This document shows positions 7,565 through 11,281 of a stretch of 11,281 nt of DNA, in pieces. A program made the translations under genes and the position numbers. Location: assembly GCF_000188695.1 (NCBI RefSeq), contig NW_004754895.1, positions 142,166 to 153,446 of the forward strand, read 5' to 3'. This stretch comes from Salpingoeca rosetta. Taxonomy: Eukaryota; Opisthokonta; Choanoflagellata; Craspedida; Salpingoecidae. The notes beneath the pieces are model-generated. The model saw nothing but the letters and a program-made list of their open reading frames with translations, was not told the origin of the DNA and searched no databases. The stretch's first letter is position 1. Each line of letters opens with the position of its first letter.

Positions 7565-9759
7565 CTAGCCCTTGAACACAAGGATGCCGCGCACGAGGAC
7601 GCAGGACGGGTCGTTGATCACAATCTCGGCGGCGGTGCGCTTGCTGGCCCACTTGGACGACTTGATGGGCTTGGCATCCCCGATGTTACCGGAGTTGAAA
7701 TTAACCACGGCAACGTGGGCATCGTGCCCGCCAACGAGTGCCTTGCCATTGAAGGACGTACCCAGCACTGGGTACGGGTTGCCGTACTGTACGTCACACA
7801 CAAGCACGACGCGGAACTGCTTGCCTGCAGGCAACTTCATCTTCCTCAATTCAGGCGGCACGTCCTTGCACCTCCTCGTGTACCTCAAAGCGTAGTCCAG
7901 GTCTGGCGTGAAGTAGAAGCCAGCACCGTACCACCCAGCATCAAGGTTCTGCAGCTGTGCGAAATCGCCGCCCAAGATGCTCATGGCCACAGCAAAGGAC
8001 GGCACGCCGTGGAACACGCGCTGCAGGCGAAGACGCACATCCGGCTGCATCATGGTCTGATCCAGCACCTTGTACGGTGAAGCGCCAGCAGGGTGGAGGG
8101 TGACGCGAGCAAGGACGGCTGCCTCCTCTGGGTGAGCAGGTGCACTCGTTGTCTGATCCATCTGGTACTTGGGATGGAACGGGTGGTTGGCGCTGCTCAT
8201 GTGACCACGATAACGGTCGAGGTTGCGGTGCACGGCGCCGTTGAAGGCGGCGTTCTTCTGGCTGCACTGCACAACAGCGACGCCAACGAGGGTCGTCCCA
8301 AAGAGGTGGAGTGGGTTCGCAGTGGCCTCATGGCTGGAGCGGCCACCAGCTTCCGTGATCATCTGCCGTGAAATGTGGTTGCGAAGAGAGAAAAAGCATG
8401 TGTGAAAGGTGAAGGAAAGTCACGCATGTTCTCAGCACAAAGATGCATGTTGTTCACGCCATCGAGACGCACGCAGTCATGTGAGCAAGCCCATGAATTT
8501 CTGCCTTCACCTGCGCTGCAATGGCCGCTTGTTTCTGGCCAGTTTCTACAGTAGCAATGCGCACTGACGCGCGTGTTGGATGAGCCACCATTCGGGGTTG
8601 CAGTGTTTCAAGGATGTCTGGGTGCCACTTCCACGCGGCGTCGGCAGGACCATGCAGCAGCTTAAGCTGCTTTTCCTTGTTCAGCTTCTCCAGCTTCTTG
8701 GCATCCCTCACAATCGCTTGTAGGGCTGGCTTAAGTTGGGCAAAAGACGGGCGATTTCCACTCACGTCAAAGCACTGGCGAAGCACCTGCTTCTCTGGCT
8801 GGTTTAGACGTCGCCCCTTGACGTCGGCATCGAGTGGGAGGTACTGTTGCTTCTGGTACAGTGCCCTGATGTGATCTATGCGCGCTGCTGTGTTAGGGAA
8901 ATCAATGTGGTACCATGGCTTGATGTTAAGGAACAGCTCCCACGCCATGCAGGCGAAGGAAAACACGTCCGTGTCTGCCCGCAGCACGTGTCTGTTCAGT
9001 AGCTGTTCTGGCGATGCCCACAGCTCAGTGCCAAATACTTTCGACACAACAGACCTGTCTGCCGACTTGAATGCACTCAGCCCAAAGTCCGTCACCTTCG
9101 CGGAGAGCAATGCGTCCAGCAGCACGTTAGGCGATTTGAGGTCGCGGTGCACGACGTTCTGGGCGTGCAGGAACGCCATGGCGCAGGTCACCTCGTACGC
9201 AATCTGCAGCCGGGTTGGTTTGTCAAGCGGATGCTTCTTCACGTGCAACACATCATAGAGCGATCCGTTTTCGGCCCAGCTCAGCACAAAGGCCAACGTC
9301 CGGCTTTGCTCATCGTGGGTGAGGCCAACGAAATGAACGATGTTGGGATGGCGAAGCGAGAGCAGGATGAGCGCCTCACGTCGCAGCTGCTTCAAGTGAT
9401 CAGGAATATCCTCAGAACCATCAACGCAGGCAATGATCTCGGAGAGGCGAGGGCGTTCGGCCACAAGCATCTGTTTGAGAGCAACCGGCTGGCATGCCAG
9501 CTCCGCCTTGAACAGGGAACCAAACGAACCGCCAACGGGCTTGTTGTTGATGTCGAAAATGGGGATCTTGTTGGCAAAGCGAGACGGCGAGATGTTCAGG
9601 TTCAGCACGCTTTCTGTGGGCAACAAGCCAAGGGTTTCAACATGAAATAGAAGAAGAGTTGTGGCGTGAGCGACGAGGAGAGATCAGAGGTGGAGCACAA
9701 CCGTTTGCGAAGGGAAAGCAGGCAGCAGGCATTCGTGTGTGTGAGCGTGTGTGTGCGCG

Positions 9760-9849
<90 letters not shown>

Positions 9850-11281
9850 CGTGTGTGTGTGTGTGTGTGTGTGTAAACGAACCGAGTTTGTGTTCCCAGT
9901 CTTGTCTCTGCTTTGTCAACGTCGCAAGTTCGGTCTTGTACTGTTCCTTGGCGGCCTCTGTAATGTCCACATGCGGGTGACCAAGAATGAACATGGATGT
10001 GTGCGTGGAATGAAGGAACGAAACCGGACTGAAAGAACAGATGCGTCATGTTTTACGAAGAAATGAACGCTATTCATATCACAGTTTGTCAACTCACCAG
10101 TGACGGCGTTGGCGGCCTCCATATCGCTCAAAGCTTTCTTCGCTGCTTGCAACTGCTGTTCGAGATCGGAGATGCGAGCATCTGGAAAAGAGTGGTTGCG
10201 TTCCAACGCCAACAGAGTGAGTGGAGGACGCCTCGTGATTGGACGCAGGATGAAGAAAGGAGTAGGCGAAAAGCACAGAAGCAGCACGCACGCGGGGCTT
10301 ACCATAAGACGCTCTGGAGGCGGCCAGCTGCTCCTTCAAAGACTTGTTTTCGAGTGCAACTGCAGCGTGCTGTTTGTGGGAGCCACAACTTGAGCTGGCA
10401 CTGTTGGTGCTGGCGTTGCTGGAGAAGAAAGGATTGTTGTGCCACGCAGTGGTTGGCGGAGGTGCTTTGGTCTTCCGCGTGGGCGAAGGTATGTGTCTGT
10501 GGCAGTGTGTTGCACGGTGATTACCGATGCTGACGATGAATGAGGGAGCTGACTTTGGAGCTACTGGCTGATGTCGGCGTGCTTGGCTGAGGTGGCTCGT
10601 GCGTGTGTGTGGATGCTGCTTGCTGCCCTGAGCTCTTGGGGAGGGGTGGTGGCGGTGCTTGTTTGGGAAGCGTCTGTGGCAGTGTGTTGCCATTGCTCTT
10701 GCCGTGGAAGCTGCCGATGAGGGAGCTGACTTTGGAGCTACTGGCTGATGTCGGCGTGCTTGGCTGAGGTGGCTCGTGCGTGTGTGTGGATGCTGCTTGC
10801 TGCCCTGAGCTCTTGGGGAGGGGTGGTGGCGGTGCTTGTTTGGGAAGCGTCTGTGGCAGTGTGTTGCCATTGCTCTTGCCGTGGAAGCTGCCGATGAGGG
10901 AGCTGACTTTGGAGCTACTGGCTGATGTCGGCGTGCATGGCTGAGGTGGCTCGTGCGTGTGTGTGGATGCTGCTGGCTGTCCTGAGCTCTTGGGGAGGGG
11001 TGGTGGCGGTGCTTGTTTGGGATGTGTCTGTGGCAGTGTGTTGCCATTGCTCTTGCCGTGGAAGCTGCCGATGAGGGAGCTGACTTTGGAGCTACTGGCT
11101 GATGTCGGCGTGCATGGCTGAGGTGGCTCGTGCGTGTGTGTGGATGCTGCTTGCTGTCCTGAACTCTTGAACGGTTGAGGGGCGAACGTTGATGTGTGAT
11201 TGAAACTGTGTGTCTTGTCTGACCCTTGCTGTTGCGCTGTGTCGTGCTTTGCAGGGGAAGCGCTGCTCGATGAGTCTGGTG
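7565..11281 (-). CDS. Proline-rich repeat / coiled-coil / TKL kinase / PARP-type ADP-ribosyltransferase fusion (5' partial)
   Basis: Minus-strand exons: beyond 11281 to 10525, 10418-10303, 10181-10098, 9957-9883, 9613-8511 and 8362-7565. Introns are 106, 121, 140, 269 and 148 bp, all GT-AG, with phases 2, 1, 1, 1 and 0, which agree at every join. This gives 976 residues in the window plus TAG. Order: Ser/Pro/Gln-rich sequence with 59-residue repeats holding KQAPPPPLPK; a heptad coiled coil (KEQLAASRASYDARISDLEQ and on); a kinase domain with HRDLKSPN and DFGLS; then a domain with a PARP-like His-Tyr-Glu pattern. The CAG|GTGAAG donor at 8510 and the CGGCAG acceptor at 8363 join kinase and transferase in frame. 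The parts suggest a signalling protein that dimerises through the coil, binds SH3 or profilin-type partners, and both phosphorylates and ADP-ribosylates proteins. That role is inference. The transferase exon begins with ATG, so a two-gene model is the alternative. Confidence 0.82.
7574..8119 (-). other. PARP-type ADP-ribosyltransferase domain
   Basis: Conserved landmarks in the last exon are RVFHGVP, with the candidate NAD-binding His at 8011-8009; GWYGAGFYFTPDLDYALRY, with the candidate Tyr at 7915-7913; a core strand FRVVLVCDVQYG; and AAEIVINDPSCVLVRGIL, with the candidate catalytic Glu at 7627-7625. This is the H-Y-E order and spacing of PARP-family enzymes, in which Glu supports polymer formation. 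Whether it makes mono- or poly-ADP-ribose cannot be told from sequence. Confidence 0.78.
8712..9563 (-). other. TKL-like protein kinase domain
   Basis: All catalytic landmarks are present: glycine loop VGGSFGSLF (slightly short), VALK lysine at 9476-9474, helix C Glu in LRREALILL, HRDLKSPNVLLD (Asp at 9143-9141), DFGLS at 9089-9081, a GTELWASPEQL activation end, DVFSFACMAWEL, and the GNRPSF arginine. HRDLKSPN with DFGLS is typical of tyrosine-kinase-like Ser/Thr kinases. It should be active. Confidence 0.92.
9734..9874. repeat. (GT)n microsatellite in the kinase gene's fourth intron
   Basis: Long GT run with a few GCGT interruptions, within the intron 9614-9882. In the minus-strand transcript it is (CA)n and starts eight bases after the donor GTTCGT. 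Confidence 0.95.
10455..10540 (-). repeat. Decayed, largely intronic copy of the 177-bp repeat
   Basis: Bases 10491-10513 are identical to 11022-11044, exactly three periods (531 bp) away. A GGAGGTGCTTTGG block at about 10458 also recalls the repeat. The rest has diverged. The splice donor at 10524 falls inside it. Confidence 0.7.
10541..11169 (-). repeat. 177-bp tandem repeat, three full copies plus a partial, coding
   Basis: Units begin at 10541, 10718, 10895 and 11072; the last matches to about 11169. The units at 10541 and 10718 are identical by eye, while the others differ by a few substitutions. Being 59 codons long, the repeat keeps all frames open. The frame set by splicing to the coiled-coil exon reads SSKVSSLIGSFHGKSNG and KQAPPPPLPKSSG in each unit. 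Confidence 0.93.

Noticed and set aside
8378..9650. Several plus-strand open frames over the kinase and transferase exons
   Set aside because: Antisense shadows. The minus strand carries the complete kinase and PARP-type motifs.
10094..11047. His/Arg-rich minus-strand frame across the tandem repeats
   Set aside because: Wrong phase at the 10525/10418 junction. Only its last part (10303-10418) coincides with the true frame.
10541..11169. CRISPR-like or mobile-element interpretation of the 177-bp repeats
   Set aside because: Units are contiguous with no spacers, are in frame, and join by phase to a kinase gene. No transposase or terminal repeats are present.

Overview
The window looks like nuclear DNA of an intron-rich, GC-rich protist with animal-like gene content. 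A choanoflagellate or another holozoan relative is my best guess, from family content and style rather than from any marker gene. Coding sequence is cut into many exons by short introns of about 100-570 bp. Almost all are GT-AG, and many are filled with (GT)n, (CA)n, (CTCA)n, (TTG)n or (CAG)n microsatellites. Most long open frames here are translations of these repeats and are not genes. I built gene models by matching protein families and requiring reading phase to agree across every splice junction.

Layout, left to right. (1) 1-463: microsatellites and unassigned DNA. (2) 464-1920, minus: a three-exon ankyrin gene of 328 codons that looks like animal ANKRD40. (3) 1921-2018: a 98-bp divergent intergenic gap. 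(4) 2019 to about 3611, plus: the N-terminal and ATPase part of a mitochondrial AFG1/AFG1L-type AAA+ protein, in three exons. Its usual C-terminal part is absent. (5) about 3640 (certain from 3920) to 7117, plus: an FG-GAP/VCBS-type beta-propeller protein in about ten exons, whose 5' end is unclear where it meets the AFG1 gene. (6) 7118-7564: convergent intergenic DNA. (7) 7565 to beyond 11281, minus: one six-exon gene whose product runs, N to C, from 59-residue proline-rich tandem repeats through a coiled coil and a TKL-type protein kinase domain to a PARP-type ADP-ribosyltransferase domain. Its start lies beyond the right edge.

The genes do not form a pathway; this is an ordinary tightly packed eukaryotic neighbourhood. 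The main points of interest are the kinase plus ADP-ribosyltransferase fusion, the abrupt AFG1/FG-GAP junction (real fusion, deletion or misassembly across a GT microsatellite), a 177-bp coding repeat whose outermost copy appears to have become an intron, and the concentration of GU-rich repeats just after 5' splice sites.

Limits: splice sites were placed by eye. No transcript data or database search was available, and untranslated regions and promoters are not resolved.
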